Shown in pieces: positions 41,532-50,763 of a DNA stretch of 64,000 bases. The translations under genes were made by a program, and so were the position numbers. Every line of letters begins with the position of its first letter. The stretch's first letter is position 1. A model generated the notes under the pieces. The model had not been told where the DNA came from. It did not search any database and saw nothing but the letters and a program-made list of their open reading frames with translations. Where the stretch lies: NCBI RefSeq assembly GCF_001429725.1, contig NZ_LMHV01000004.1, positions 1,261 through 65,260 on the forward strand. The letters run 5' to 3'. The stretch is from Rhizobium sp. Root708. GTDB taxonomy: Bacteria > Pseudomonadota > Alphaproteobacteria > Rhizobiales > Rhizobiaceae.

Positions 41532-42593
41532 TCAGTCGCGGATGACGAGGAGGTCGGCCGCCATGAAGCGCAGCGTTACCGTTTCGCCGGCCTGCGGCGG
41601 GGTTACACCCGGGCTGTTGAACATGTCGAAGGAAATGACATTGCCGCCGACGTTCATACGGGTGCGGATGACCGAGCCGAGGAAGTGGGCGGAGACGACC
41701 TGGCCTGTCAGCCTGGTATCGCATGGCGCGCTTTCGGCCAACGATCCGGCTTCTGGACGCAGTGCGAGCGAGACGGTGTCGCCTGCCTTGAAGGCCGCCA
41801 CCGACTGCTTCAGCGTCACGCCCTGATCGCCGATCTGGATGCGGTTGATGGCGGGATCGACAACCTTCGCCTCAATCATGTTCAGCGTACCGACGAAGGA
41901 GGCGACGAAGCGGGTCGACGGCGTGTTGTAGATCTCGAAGGGCGTTCCGATCTGGTCGGCGCGGCCGCCGTTCATGACCACGATGCGGTCGGAGATCGAA
42001 AGGGCCTCTTCCTGGTCGTGCGTCACGAAGACGGTGGTGATGCCGAGCTTCTGCTGGATGGCGCGGATTTCCTCGCGCAGCGATACGCGGATCTTGGCAT
42101 CGAGCGCCGACAGCGGCTCGTCGAGCAGCAGAACCTGCGGGCGCACGGCAAGCGCGCGGGCAAGGGCGACGCGCTGCTGCTGGCCGCCCGAGAGCTGGTA
42201 GGGGTAGCGGTCTGCGAGATGGTCGAGCTTGATAAGGCCAAGCATTTCCTTGACGCGCTGGTCGATCTCGGGCTGCGCGGTGCCGGCAACCTTGAGGCCG
42301 AAGGCGACGTTGTCGTGAACCGTCATGTTGGGGAACAGCGCATAGGCCTGGAAGACCATGCCGATGTTGCGCTTGTTCGGCTTGAGACTGTTCTGCTCCT
42401 TGCCGCCGATCGCGATACGACCGGAGGAGGGTGTTTCGAAGCCTGCGATCATGCGCAGGACCGTCGTCTTGCCACAGCCCGACGGGCCGAGGAAGGAGAT
42501 GAATTCACCCTTCTCGATCTGCATGTTGAAGTCATGCACGACCTGCGTTGCGCCGAAGGATTTCTTGAGGTTTGCGAGTTCGAGGAAAGCCAT
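41532..42593 (-). CDS. ABC importer ATPase (PotA/FbpC-like)
   Basis: 353 aa from ATG 42593. Walker A GPSGCGKTT, signature LSGGQQQRVALARAL, Walker B LLLDEPLSALD and HDQEEALSIS switch; C-terminal TOBE region with LMAADLLVIRD-type end. Final gene of the minus-strand importer 45463-41532. The frame is open far upstream of the chosen start, but GAGGAAAGCC and the AFLELANLKKSFG start fix it. Confidence 0.92.
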   Translation of the reverse strand: MAFLELANLKKSFGATQVVHDFNMQIEKGEFISFLGPSGCGKTTVLRMIAGFETPSSGRIAIGGKEQNSLKPNKRNIGMVFQAYALFPNMTVHDNVAFGLKVAGTAQPEIDQRVKEMLGLIKLDHLADRYPYQLSGGQQQRVALARALAVRPQVLLLDEPLSALDAKIRVSLREEIRAIQQKLGITTVFVTHDQEEALSISDRIVVMNGGRADQIGTPFEIYNTPSTRFVASFVGTLNMIEAKVVDPAINRIQIGDQGVTLKQSVAAFKAGDTVSLALRPEAGSLAESAPCDTRLTGQVVSAHFLGSVIRTRMNVGGNVISFDMFNSPGVTPPQAGETVTLRFMAADLLVIRD

Positions 42594-42607
42594 GAAAACC
42601 AGATACC

Positions 42608-43396
42608 TTACGACTTGGCCGGAGCGGCCCGGTGGAAGCGGGAGGCGAGATTGAGAAGGCCCATGCTGAGCCAGGTGATCGAGAAGGCGATAACCGCCAG
42701 TGCCGACGGCTCGTAGGCACGGTTGGCTCCGACCAGCTGCAGGTAGGGGCCGAAGGCCGGACGATTGAGCAAAGCGGCCATGGTGAATTCGCCCATGACG
42801 ATCGCAAGCGTGATGAAGGCGCCGGAGAGAACGCCGCTCATGACGTTCGGGAAGATGCACTTGAACATGATGGTCGTCCAGCTCGCGCCGAGGCTTTCGG
42901 CCGCCTCGGTCAGAGTGCGGACATCGATCGCGCGCATCGCCGTGTCGACGGCGCGGTACATGTAGGGCAGCGACAGCGTGATGTAGGAGAAGACGAGCAG
43001 TACGTTGGTGCCCGAGGTCGAGCCCGTCAGCGGCAGGATCGAGGACGAGTTGTACATTCTGAGGTAGCCGAAGACGATGACGATCGCCGGGATGACCAGC
43101 GGCAGCAGCGTGATGAACTCGACCACAGGGCGGATCTGCGGCAGGCGCAGGCGGACCCAATAGGCGGTCGGCACGACGAGCAGCATGCCGAAGACGATGG
43201 TCAGAAGCGCCATCATCATCGAATAGCCGAAGGTCTCGCGAAACTGCACCTCGGAAAAGACCGATGCGTAGGCGTCGAAGCTGTAGGCACCGCGGCGCAT
43301 GCGCAGCGAAAACTCGATCGTGGCAATGAGCGGCAGCAGGAAGTAAGTCGCGCCGATCGCTATGGCGATCCAGGCTCCAAGGCGTGAAGTCTTCAT
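42608..43396 (-). CDS. ABC importer permease
   Basis: 262 aa from ATG 43396, in an ATGA overlap with the upstream permease. Six membrane segments from GAWIAIAIGATYFLLPLIAT on, EAA loop EAAESLGASWTTIMFKCIFP. Of the PotC/PhnV group. Inner membrane partner of the next gene. Confidence 0.92.
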   Translation of the reverse strand: MKTSRLGAWIAIAIGATYFLLPLIATIEFSLRMRRGAYSFDAYASVFSEVQFRETFGYSMMMALLTIVFGMLLVVPTAYWVRLRLPQIRPVVEFITLLPLVIPAIVIVFGYLRMYNSSSILPLTGSTSGTNVLLVFSYITLSLPYMYRAVDTAMRAIDVRTLTEAAESLGASWTTIMFKCIFPNVMSGVLSGAFITLAIVMGEFTMAALLNRPAFGPYLQLVGANRAYEPSALAVIAFSITWLSMGLLNLASRFHRAAPAKS

Positions 43397-44286
43397 TTTT
43401 GCCACCGTTCAGCGCGCATGCGCAGCAGGATGTAGACGAGGTTGGACAGACCGGTGATGACGATCATGCCGAGCGCCAAGGCGTAACCGAGGTTGGCGTT
43501 GTGAAGAACGTCGCCGCGGATCTGCGCATAGAGCAGGATCGGCACGATATTGAGCGAGCTGCCGGTCAGAGCGTAGGCCGTGGCGATGGCGCCGAAGGCA
43601 TTCGCGAACAGAAGCAGCGTCGTGCCCATCAGGCTCGGCCAGAGGATCGGGAATGCGACCATTCGCCAGTATTGACCATTGGTGGCGCCGAGGATCGATG
43701 CGGCTTCCTTCCACTCCTTCTTCATGCCGTCGAGCGCCGGCGTCAGGATCAGCACCATCAGCGGGATCTGGAAGTACATGTAGGTGAGGGTGAGCCCGAA
43801 GAAGCTCAGCAGGTTGAAGCCGGTAGAGTAGAGATTGAAGCCGAACCAGTCACGCATCAGGACGGTGACAAGACCGGTGCGACCGAGCGTGGAGAGAAAG
43901 GCGAAAGCCAGCGGCACGCCGGCGAAATTCGAGGCGACGCCGGAGAACGTCAGGAGGCCGGAGCGCACCCAGCCGGGCAGGCCGCCGAGCACGACGGCCC
44001 AGGCGAGAAAGAAGCCGATCAGCGCGCCACCGAGAGCCGACGCCACCGAGACCTTGATGCTGATCCAGTAGGCGCTGAGGATCGTCGGCGTGAACAGGTC
44101 GGCGATGTTCTTGAGCGTCAGGTTGCCTTCCGGCGTCAGAAACGCGCCGGCGACGAGATAAAGCGTCGGTACGATAAGGAACAGCAGCGCGAATATCATA
44201 AAGGGTGCGATGCCGAGCCAGTCTATGACCCTGTCGCGATTTATCATGGGCGCGGCCGGAACCACGGATGTTGAAACAGTGCTCAT
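43393..44286 (-). CDS. ABC importer permease
   Basis: 297 aa from ATG 44286. First membrane segment WLGIAPFMIFALLFLIVPTL, EAA-like loop KEAASILGATNGQYWRMVAF. PotB-like. Separated from the binding-protein gene by a strong hairpin (44311-44345), which should lower its transcript level relative to that gene. Confidence 0.92.
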   Translation of the reverse strand: MSTVSTSVVPAAPMINRDRVIDWLGIAPFMIFALLFLIVPTLYLVAGAFLTPEGNLTLKNIADLFTPTILSAYWISIKVSVASALGGALIGFFLAWAVVLGGLPGWVRSGLLTFSGVASNFAGVPLAFAFLSTLGRTGLVTVLMRDWFGFNLYSTGFNLLSFFGLTLTYMYFQIPLMVLILTPALDGMKKEWKEAASILGATNGQYWRMVAFPILWPSLMGTTLLLFANAFGAIATAYALTGSSLNIVPILLYAQIRGDVLHNANLGYALALGMIVITGLSNLVYILLRMRAERWQK

Positions 44287-44310
44287 AAACGACAGCCTTA
44301 TCGGGCAATG

Positions 44311-44345
44311 AAAAACGAAACCTCTCCGCCACGGGGGCGGAGAGG
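44311..44345 (-). terminator. Attenuating terminator between binding-protein and permease genes
   Basis: On the minus strand CCTCTCCGCC-cccgt-GGCGGAGAGG is followed by TTTCGTTTTT: a full intrinsic terminator within an operon. Typical of importers whose periplasmic component is needed in excess. Confidence 0.8.
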
Positions 44346-44359
44346 CCTTGCGTCAAAGA

Positions 44360-45463
44360 TTACTTGACGTTGGCGCCAACGACGCTGTCCCACTTCGTGG
44401 TGATAGCGGTCTTGCCTGCAGCCTGTTCGTCGAGCGTCGGGAACACGGCCTTTTCATAGGCAGCGGCCGGCGGCAGCTTGTCGAGCATAGCCTGCGGGAT
44501 CTTCTTGTTCTTCGCCAGATCGTTGAAGCGGATCGGGTGGCAATAGCCCTTCAGCCAGCCAAGCTGACCTTCGTCCGAGTACAGGTATTCCATCCAGAGC
44601 TTCGCAGCGTTCGGATGCGGAGCGAAAGCGGAGATCGCCTGGACGTAGACGCCAGCGTTGACGCCCGATGCCGGAACGACGACTTCAACCGGCGGGTTGC
44701 CCTTCAGCGTGTCGCGCCAGGACAGGCCGTTGTAGTCCCATGCGATGACGATCGGCGTGGAGCCCTGTGCCAGCGAAGCGGACTTGCCGATAACAGGAAC
44801 CAGATTGCCGGCCTTGTTGAGCTCAGCGAAGTAAGCGAGACCGGCTTCACCAGCCTTGGTCGCATCCTTTTCGCCAGATGCGATACCGGCTGCGTAAACT
44901 GCCTGGACAGCCTGGTTCGAAGCGCGCGGGTCGCCGGCGAGAGCGATGCTGTTGGCGTAGTCGGACTTCTTCAGGTCGGCCCAGTCCTTCGGGACTTCCT
45001 TGACGATGTCGGTGTTCACCACGAAGGAGAGAACGCCGTAGTAGTCGCCGTACCAGAAGCCGTCGGCATCCTTGGCGCTGTCAGGGATCGAATCCCAGGT
45101 CGAAACCTTGTAAGGCTGGATCAGGCCGTCAGCCTTGGCGGACGGGCCGAAGGAGAGACCAACGTCGATCACGTCAGGAGCCTGCGGGCCGGTGTTGCCC
45201 TTGTTGGCCTTGATGGCTTCGATTTCGTCGCCCGAGCCAGCGTCCGGGTTCAGTTCGTTGACTTCGATGCCATACTTCGCCTTGAAGCCGGCGATAACGT
45301 CGCCGTAGCCGCACCAGTCGTGCGGAAGCGCGATGGTCGTCAGCGTGCCTTCCTTCTTGGCGGCAGCAATGAGTTCAGCGCTTGGTTCAGCGGCTGCGAT
45401 TGCAGTCGAAGCAACAACAATTGCAGTAGAAAGCGAAAGTATTCTTGAAATATTAGAGATCAC
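44360..45463 (-). CDS. ABC importer solute-binding protein
   Basis: 367 aa from GTG 45463, chosen because GAAGGAG sits 8 bases upstream and gives a proper signal peptide (RILSLSTAIVVASTAIAAA). Mature protein of the polyamine/iron/aminoethylphosphonate type: LPHDWCGYGDVIAGFKAKYG, PDVIDVGLSFGPSAKADGL, WYGDYYGVLSFVVNTDIV. Adjacent to a RpiR regulator and a degradative operon, so its ligand could belong to the same pathway. Confidence 0.9.
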   Translation of the reverse strand: MISNISRILSLSTAIVVASTAIAAAEPSAELIAAAKKEGTLTTIALPHDWCGYGDVIAGFKAKYGIEVNELNPDAGSGDEIEAIKANKGNTGPQAPDVIDVGLSFGPSAKADGLIQPYKVSTWDSIPDSAKDADGFWYGDYYGVLSFVVNTDIVKEVPKDWADLKKSDYANSIALAGDPRASNQAVQAVYAAGIASGEKDATKAGEAGLAYFAELNKAGNLVPVIGKSASLAQGSTPIVIAWDYNGLSWRDTLKGNPPVEVVVPASGVNAGVYVQAISAFAPHPNAAKLWMEYLYSDEGQLGWLKGYCHPIRFNDLAKNKKIPQAMLDKLPPAAAYEKAVFPTLDEQAAGKTAITTKWDSVVGANVK

Positions 45464-45643
45464 TGTTGTTCTCCTTCGGGTTTCAGTGTCCGACGATGCT
45501 GTTACTGACGTTACGTGAAGCTTTCGTGACGGTTTGATGACCTTATTTTTTCTTTGTATAGCAGGCAGTTGGCGGCGGTGTTTCAATTGCGACACGTCGT
45601 TCGCTCAAGCGCCGCACGTCATCTCACTGTCGTATTTTCCCTC

Positions 45644-46558
45644 CTAACTGAGTTTGCGGAATAGCCTGGTTTGTTCAAACAGGCCCTCCAGGGTTTTCAT
45701 GCGTTCTTTCGTCTCGTCCCAGGTCGAGCTCTGAACGGCTTCGATCAGGGCTTCGACGATGAAAAGGGTGACGACGGACGAGTCCCAGGCCGACGGCGCC
45801 TCGATCTGCACACGAAAGGTGTGGCGGGCGAGCTTGGCGGCAGGCGATCCCCATTGGTCGGTGAAGACGACGATTTCGGCGCCGCGCTTGCGTGCCGCGG
45901 TCGCGAGGCTGACCATCTCCTGCTCGTAGCGCCTGATGTCGAAAATGACGAGAAGATCGCCGGGATTCATGTTGAGTACATATTGCGGCCAGCTGCTCGA
46001 ATTGGACGACAGCAGCGCAGTGTTCGGCCTGATGACCTGCATATGTGTAAAGAAATACTCGGCCAGCGCACCGGTGATGCGTCCGCCGACAAAATAGAGG
46101 CCGCGCTTGCGGTCCGAAAGGAGCGAGGCGACGCTGTCGAAGGTCGCGGTATCGAGCGCGCTCAGCGTCTGGCGCAGATTGCCCATGATCGCATCGGCGA
46201 AGCGGTTGAGAATGTGCGTGCCGGGCGCGTTGGAGGCCCATCGGTCATGTTTGGCGATAGGGTTCGAGATGGTCGCCTCTACCTCCTGATGAAGGTGGGA
46301 CTGAAAATCCGGATAGCCCTTGAAGCCGAGTTTCTGCACCATGCGAACGACCGTCGGCGTCGACACGCCGGCGTTCTCGGCGATCGTCGTGATGCTCCCC
46401 AGTCCCGAGACTGGGTAGTTATCCAGCAGACTTTCAGCCAGCTGCTTCTCGGCGCGCGTCAGCTTGCCGAAATGCGAATGGATTACGTCCGAAACTGTCT
46501 TCGACGCAGCGGTCACGCGATCTTGCTCCCCGGGATTGGTCTTGTGCCACTTTCCCAC
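45644..46558 (-). CDS. MurR/RpiR-family regulator
   Basis: 304 aa from ATG 46558. N-terminal HTH_6 domain (LTRAEKQLAESLLDNYP, AENAGVSTPTVVRMVQKLGF) and C-terminal SIS sugar-isomerase-like domain (GLYFVGGRITGALAEYFF, GDLLVIFDIRRYEQEMV, AEIVVFTDQ). Divergent from the amidohydrolase-led operon and just upstream of the importer, so it probably governs both. Palindrome TGAAAA/TTTTCA at 46602 is a candidate site. Confidence 0.9.
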   Translation of the reverse strand: MGKWHKTNPGEQDRVTAASKTVSDVIHSHFGKLTRAEKQLAESLLDNYPVSGLGSITTIAENAGVSTPTVVRMVQKLGFKGYPDFQSHLHQEVEATISNPIAKHDRWASNAPGTHILNRFADAIMGNLRQTLSALDTATFDSVASLLSDRKRGLYFVGGRITGALAEYFFTHMQVIRPNTALLSSNSSSWPQYVLNMNPGDLLVIFDIRRYEQEMVSLATAARKRGAEIVVFTDQWGSPAAKLARHTFRVQIEAPSAWDSSVVTLFIVEALIEAVQSSTWDETKERMKTLEGLFEQTRLFRKLS

Positions 46559-46601
46559 TGAAAGTTAACAACGCTGTCACAATCCATGTCAACCACTGTC
46601 A

Positions 46602-46617
46602 TGAAAAGAAATTTTCA
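46602..46617. promoter_or_regulatory. Candidate RpiR operator
   Basis: TGAAAA-gaaa-TTTTCA, exact 6-bp arms, in the 134-bp divergent gap. Several RpiR-type regulators use TGAAA...TTTCA sites. AAGAATTCTT (perfect 10-mer) lies nearby at about 46648. Confidence 0.5.
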
Positions 46618-46692
46618 GCCTGCGCTTGACAGTAGCCGAAACCTGAAGAATTCTTTTCTTATACATTCTTTATTAATGATCGGGACGCGCCT

Positions 46693-47466
46693 GTGGTGGC
46701 TGCTCAGTTCAAGGTCCTAAGCGAAGCGGAAGGTGCATGCGTTTCGGTCGAGCGACCGAACGGCACGAGCCCGTTGCTGGTGATCTGCGAGCATGCGTCC
46801 CGATTGCTGCCGGAGCAGTTCGGAACGCTCGGCCTCTCCCGCGAGGCGTTGGAAAGCCACATCGCGTGGGATCCGGGCGCGCTGGCCGTGGCGCGCGGAA
46901 TTTCCGAAGCTCTTGATGCGACGCTTGTCTACCAGCGGTTTTCGCGACTGATCTATGATTGCAACAGGCCGCCGGAGTCGCCGGGCGCCATGCCGGAGAA
47001 GAGCGAAGTCTTCGAAATTCCGGGCAATGCCCATCTCAGCGCAGAAGAACGCGTCGCGCGCACCGAAGCGTTGTATGTCCCTTTTCACGACGCCATTCGC
47101 GAACTGATTCGCGAACGCAAGGCGAGGGGGCAGGATACGGTGATTGCAACGGTCCATAGCTTCACTCCTGTTTACCACGGCAAGACGCGTGCCGTGGAAA
47201 TCGGCATATTGCATGATGACGACAGCCGTCTTGCCGACAGCGTTTTGAACGCCGCGTCGGCTGGTTCGTCCCTTTATAAAATCGAACGCAACGAGCCCTA
47301 TGGCCCCGCGGATGGCGTGACCCACACGCTTGTTCTGCATGGGCTTTCGAACGGGCTCCGCAATGTAATGATCGAGGTCCGCAACGACCTCATCTCAGAT
47401 CAAGACGGTCAAGGGGTCATGGCCGGCTATCTGACAGGGCTTCTCCGGCACAGCCTGGACGCCTGA
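46693..47466 (+). CDS. N-formylglutamate amidohydrolase family protein
   Basis: 257 aa from GTG 46693. Zinc amidohydrolase family: SPLLVICEHASRLLPE (metal His), HIAWDPGALAVARGI, RLIYDCNRPP and ATVHSFTPVY. Family members hydrolyse N-formylglutamate or related N-acyl acids. No other histidine-utilisation genes are nearby, and it heads a permease/ligase/dehydrogenase group, so it may hydrolyse a glutamyl or formyl conjugate of that pathway. That role is inference. Confidence 0.85.
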   Translation: MVAAQFKVLSEAEGACVSVERPNGTSPLLVICEHASRLLPEQFGTLGLSREALESHIAWDPGALAVARGISEALDATLVYQRFSRLIYDCNRPPESPGAMPEKSEVFEIPGNAHLSAEERVARTEALYVPFHDAIRELIRERKARGQDTVIATVHSFTPVYHGKTRAVEIGILHDDDSRLADSVLNAASAGSSLYKIERNEPYGPADGVTHTLVLHGLSNGLRNVMIEVRNDLISDQDGQGVMAGYLTGLLRHSLDA

Positions 47467-47592
47467 CAACAAAGAAAAAGACCCCAGGGAGCAGTCTAAC
47501 TGCGATCCGCTCGTAGGCGCACACGTCGCGGGCACTTTGGCACTGGATGATCAACCGCAATCCCGCGGTCGATCGCTAAACAGGGGGAAGTC

Positions 47593-49140
47593 ATGTCCGA
47601 TTACTCGGAACTCGACAAAAAGCAGGATGTGCACATCCTGCACTCCATGGGCTATGCCCAGGAGCTGGAACGACGCATGAGCTCGTTCTCGAATTTTGCC
47701 GTCTCGTTTTCCATCATTTGCATTCTCTCCGGCGGCATCAACTCACTGGCACAGGCAACAGCCGGTGCCGGTGGTGCTGCCATCGGCATCGGCTGGCCGA
47801 TCGGCTGCTTCGTTTCGCTGGTGTTCGCCGTCGCCATGGCGCAGATCAGCTCGGCCTATCCGACGGCCGGCGGCCTCTATCACTGGGGGTCGATCCTCGG
47901 CAACCGCTTCACCGGCTGGCTGACCGCGTGGTTCAACCTGCTCGGTCTCGTCACGGTTCTCGGCGCGATCAACGTCGGTACCTACTACTTCTTCATGGGC
48001 TCCTTCGGCACGACCTATTTCGGCCTGACGGACACCACGTTGGTTCGCATCCTGTTCCTGGTGATCATCACCGGCGCGCAGGCGCTTGTGAACCACATGG
48101 GCATCGGTCTGACCGCGAAGCTTACCGACTTCTCGGGCTACCTGATCTTCGCAACGGCGATCGTTCTGTCGGCGGTATGCCTCATGGCCGCGCCGTCCTA
48201 CGACATCGCTCGCCTCTTCACCTTCGCCAACTATTCCGGCGAAGCGGGCGGTAATGTCTGGCCGGCAACGTCGGGTGCCTGGGTCTTCCTGCTCGGCCTG
48301 CTACTGCCGATCTACACAATCACCGGCTATGATGCTTCGGCGCATACGTCCGAAGAAACGGTCAAGGCTGCCCATTCTGTTCCGCGCGGCATGGTGTCCT
48401 CCGTTCTCTGGTCGGCGCTGTTCGGCTACATCATGCTTTGCTCGTTCGTCCTCATGCTGCCGAACATGGACGACGCCGCCAAGCAGGGCTGGAACGTGTT
48501 CTTCTGGGCGATGGACAGCCAGGTCAATCCTGTCGTCAAGGATCTGCTCTACTTCGCGATCCTCGTCAGCCAATGGCTGTGCGGCCTTGCGACCGTGACG
48601 TCGGTCTCGCGCATGATCTTCGCCTTCTCGCGTGACGGCGGCCTGCCGGCCTCCAAGGCGCTCGCAAAGGTCAGCCCGAAGTACCGCACGCCGGTTGCGG
48701 CGATCTGGACCGGATCGATCCTCTCGGTGCTCTTCGTCTGGGGTTCGTCGCTCGTTTCGATCGGTGATACGCCGGTTTATACGATCGTTGTGTCCTGCAC
48801 GGTCATCTTCCTGTTCTTCTCCTTCGCGATCCCGATCACGCTCGGCCTCTTCGCCTGGGGAACGTCGAAGTGGGACAAGATGGGGCCGTGGAACATCGGC
48901 GAGGGCATGTACAAGCTGTTCTCCGTGCTTACGATCCTGGCGATGATCCTGATCTTCGTTCTCGGCGTTCAGCCACCGAACGGTCCGGCACTCTATGTCA
49001 CGGTCGGCTTCCTCGTGCTGACCGCGATCGTGTGGTTCGGCTTCGAAAGCCGCCGCTTCAAGGGACCGCCGATCGGCGAAGAAGTGGCACGTCGTCAGGC
49101 CGAGATTGCGGCTGCCGAAAAGGCTGTCGGCGAAAGCTGA
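47593..49140 (+). CDS. Amino acid/amine permease (APC superfamily)
   Basis: 515 aa from ATG 47593 (GGGGGAAGTC upstream). Twelve membrane segments. N-terminal SFSNFAVSFSIICILSGGIN and PTAGGLYHWGSILGNRF belong to the GABA/choline-type APC carriers (GabP/BAT1/Uga4 group). It probably imports the amine that the following ligase uses. A terminator-like hairpin follows (49165-49189). Confidence 0.9.
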   Translation: MSDYSELDKKQDVHILHSMGYAQELERRMSSFSNFAVSFSIICILSGGINSLAQATAGAGGAAIGIGWPIGCFVSLVFAVAMAQISSAYPTAGGLYHWGSILGNRFTGWLTAWFNLLGLVTVLGAINVGTYYFFMGSFGTTYFGLTDTTLVRILFLVIITGAQALVNHMGIGLTAKLTDFSGYLIFATAIVLSAVCLMAAPSYDIARLFTFANYSGEAGGNVWPATSGAWVFLLGLLLPIYTITGYDASAHTSEETVKAAHSVPRGMVSSVLWSALFGYIMLCSFVLMLPNMDDAAKQGWNVFFWAMDSQVNPVVKDLLYFAILVSQWLCGLATVTSVSRMIFAFSRDGGLPASKALAKVSPKYRTPVAAIWTGSILSVLFVWGSSLVSIGDTPVYTIVVSCTVIFLFFSFAIPITLGLFAWGTSKWDKMGPWNIGEGMYKLFSVLTILAMILIFVLGVQPPNGPALYVTVGFLVLTAIVWFGFESRRFKGPPIGEEVARRQAEIAAAEKAVGES

Positions 49141-49164
49141 GGTTTCGACTTCCCTCTTTAACGG

Positions 49165-49189
49165 CGGGGCCGCCTTGGCGGCCCCGTTT
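49165..49189 (+). terminator. GC hairpin after the permease gene
   Basis: CGGGGCCG-ccttgg-CGGCCCCG then TTTCCC. It may be a full or partial terminator, setting permease above the enzymes or giving the ligase gene its own promoter. Confidence 0.6.
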
Positions 49190-49287
49190 CCCGGCTCAAC
49201 GAAAACGCATCAGATGCGGCGCGTCCGTTTCACGGCATGCCCTTTCGTTGCCCCGATTTTTCAGTTCCAGGTTCAGGCGGATTCAAT

Positions 49288-50655
49288 ATGAGCATCTATA
49301 CTCTCGACGATCTCAAGCAGGATGTTGCCGACGGCCGCATCGACACGGTCCTAGCATGCCAGGTGGACATGCAGGGTCGCTTGATGGGCAAGCGTTTCCA
49401 GGCCGAATACTTCCTCGAGAGCGCATGGAAGGAAACGCATAGCTGCAACTATCTCGTCGCTACCGACATGGAGATGGAAACCGTCTCCGGCTACAAGGCG
49501 ACCAGCTGGGAAAAGGGCTACGGCGACTACACGATGAAGCCCGATCTTTCGACGCTGCGCCGCATTCCGTGGCTCGAAGGAACGGCGCTGGTGCTCTGCG
49601 ACCTGCTCGACCATCATACGCATGAGGAAGTGCCGCACTCGCCGCGCGCCATCCTGAAGAAACAGGTCAAGCGGCTGGAAGTCATGGGCATGAAGGCCTT
49701 CATGGCCTCCGAGCTCGAGTTCTTCCTGTTCGACCAGACCTACGAATCGGCCCACGCCTCCGGCTATCGCAACCTCAAGCTCGCCAGCGCCTATAACGAG
49801 GATTACCACATCTTCCAGACCACCAAGGAAGAAGAGGTGATGCGGGCGATCCGCACCGGGCTGCAGGGCGCCGCTATTCCGGTGGAGAACTCCAAGGGTG
49901 AGGCATCCGCCGGCCAGGAGGAAATCAACGTGCGCTACGCCGACGCGCTAACGATGGCGGACCGGCACGCGATCATCAAGAACGGCTGCAAGGAAATTGC
50001 CTGGTCAAAGGGCAAGGCCATCACCTTCCTCGCGAAGTGGCACTACAACGCCGCCGGCAGCTCGTCGCACATTCACCAGTCGCTGTGGAGCGCTGATGGC
50101 AAGACGCCGCTGTTTGCTGACGACAAGGGCAAGTACGGCATGTCACCGCTGATGGAAAACTACATTGCCGGGCTGCTCGCGCATGCGAGCGAGATCACCT
50201 ATTTCCTGGCGCCCTACATCAACTCCTACAAGCGCTTCATGGCCGGCACATTCGCGCCGACCAAGGCGATCTGGAGCAAGGACAACCGCACGGCCGGCTA
50301 TCGCCTCTGCGGTGACGGCACCAAGGCGATCCGCATCGAATGCCGCGTCGGCGGCTCGGACCTCAATCCCTATCTCGCCTTTGCGGCACTGCTCGCCGCA
50401 GGCATCGACGGTATCGAGAACAAGATGGAACTCGAAGCGCCGTTCGTCGGTGACGCCTATGGCGCACGCAAGGTTCGTGAAATCCCGCGCACGCTGCGCG
50501 CTGCGACCGCCACGATGACGAAATCGAAGATGCTTCGCAGCGCCTTCGGCGACGACGTCATCGATCACTACACGCGTGCTGCCGAATGGGAGCAGGAAGA
50601 GTACGATCGTCGCATCACCGACTGGGAAGTGGCGCGCGGTTTCGAAAGAGCATAA
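49288..50655 (+). CDS. Glutamine synthetase-family gamma-glutamyl-amine ligase
   Basis: 455 aa from ATG 49288. GS fold: N-terminal beta-grasp (IDTVLACQVDMQGRLMGKRF), metal/ATP residues ASELEFFLF and GQEEINVRYADAL, catalytic KWHYNAAGSSSHIHQSL and C-terminal RIECRVGGSDLNPYLAFAAL. Closest to PuuA/IpuC-like ligases that join glutamate to an amine, not to housekeeping GlnA. With a permease before it and two dehydrogenases after it, it likely activates an imported amine as a gamma-glutamyl amide. Confidence 0.85.
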   Translation: MSIYTLDDLKQDVADGRIDTVLACQVDMQGRLMGKRFQAEYFLESAWKETHSCNYLVATDMEMETVSGYKATSWEKGYGDYTMKPDLSTLRRIPWLEGTALVLCDLLDHHTHEEVPHSPRAILKKQVKRLEVMGMKAFMASELEFFLFDQTYESAHASGYRNLKLASAYNEDYHIFQTTKEEEVMRAIRTGLQGAAIPVENSKGEASAGQEEINVRYADALTMADRHAIIKNGCKEIAWSKGKAITFLAKWHYNAAGSSSHIHQSLWSADGKTPLFADDKGKYGMSPLMENYIAGLLAHASEITYFLAPYINSYKRFMAGTFAPTKAIWSKDNRTAGYRLCGDGTKAIRIECRVGGSDLNPYLAFAALLAAGIDGIENKMELEAPFVGDAYGARKVREIPRTLRAATATMTKSKMLRSAFGDDVIDHYTRAAEWEQEEYDRRITDWEVARGFERA

Positions 50656-50763
50656 TAGGCGTAGCAACGGCCGGACGGCGTCCTGTCATACGATCTCCAT
50701 ATCTTGCGGGATTGTTTGTGGGCGGCGGCCGGCTTCGGCACGCGAAAACATAGGAAGATGATC

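Noticed and set aside
46693..47466. Histidine-utilisation hutG
   Set aside because: No hutH, hutU, hutI or hutF neighbours; context is amine transport and oxidation, so only the family name is given.
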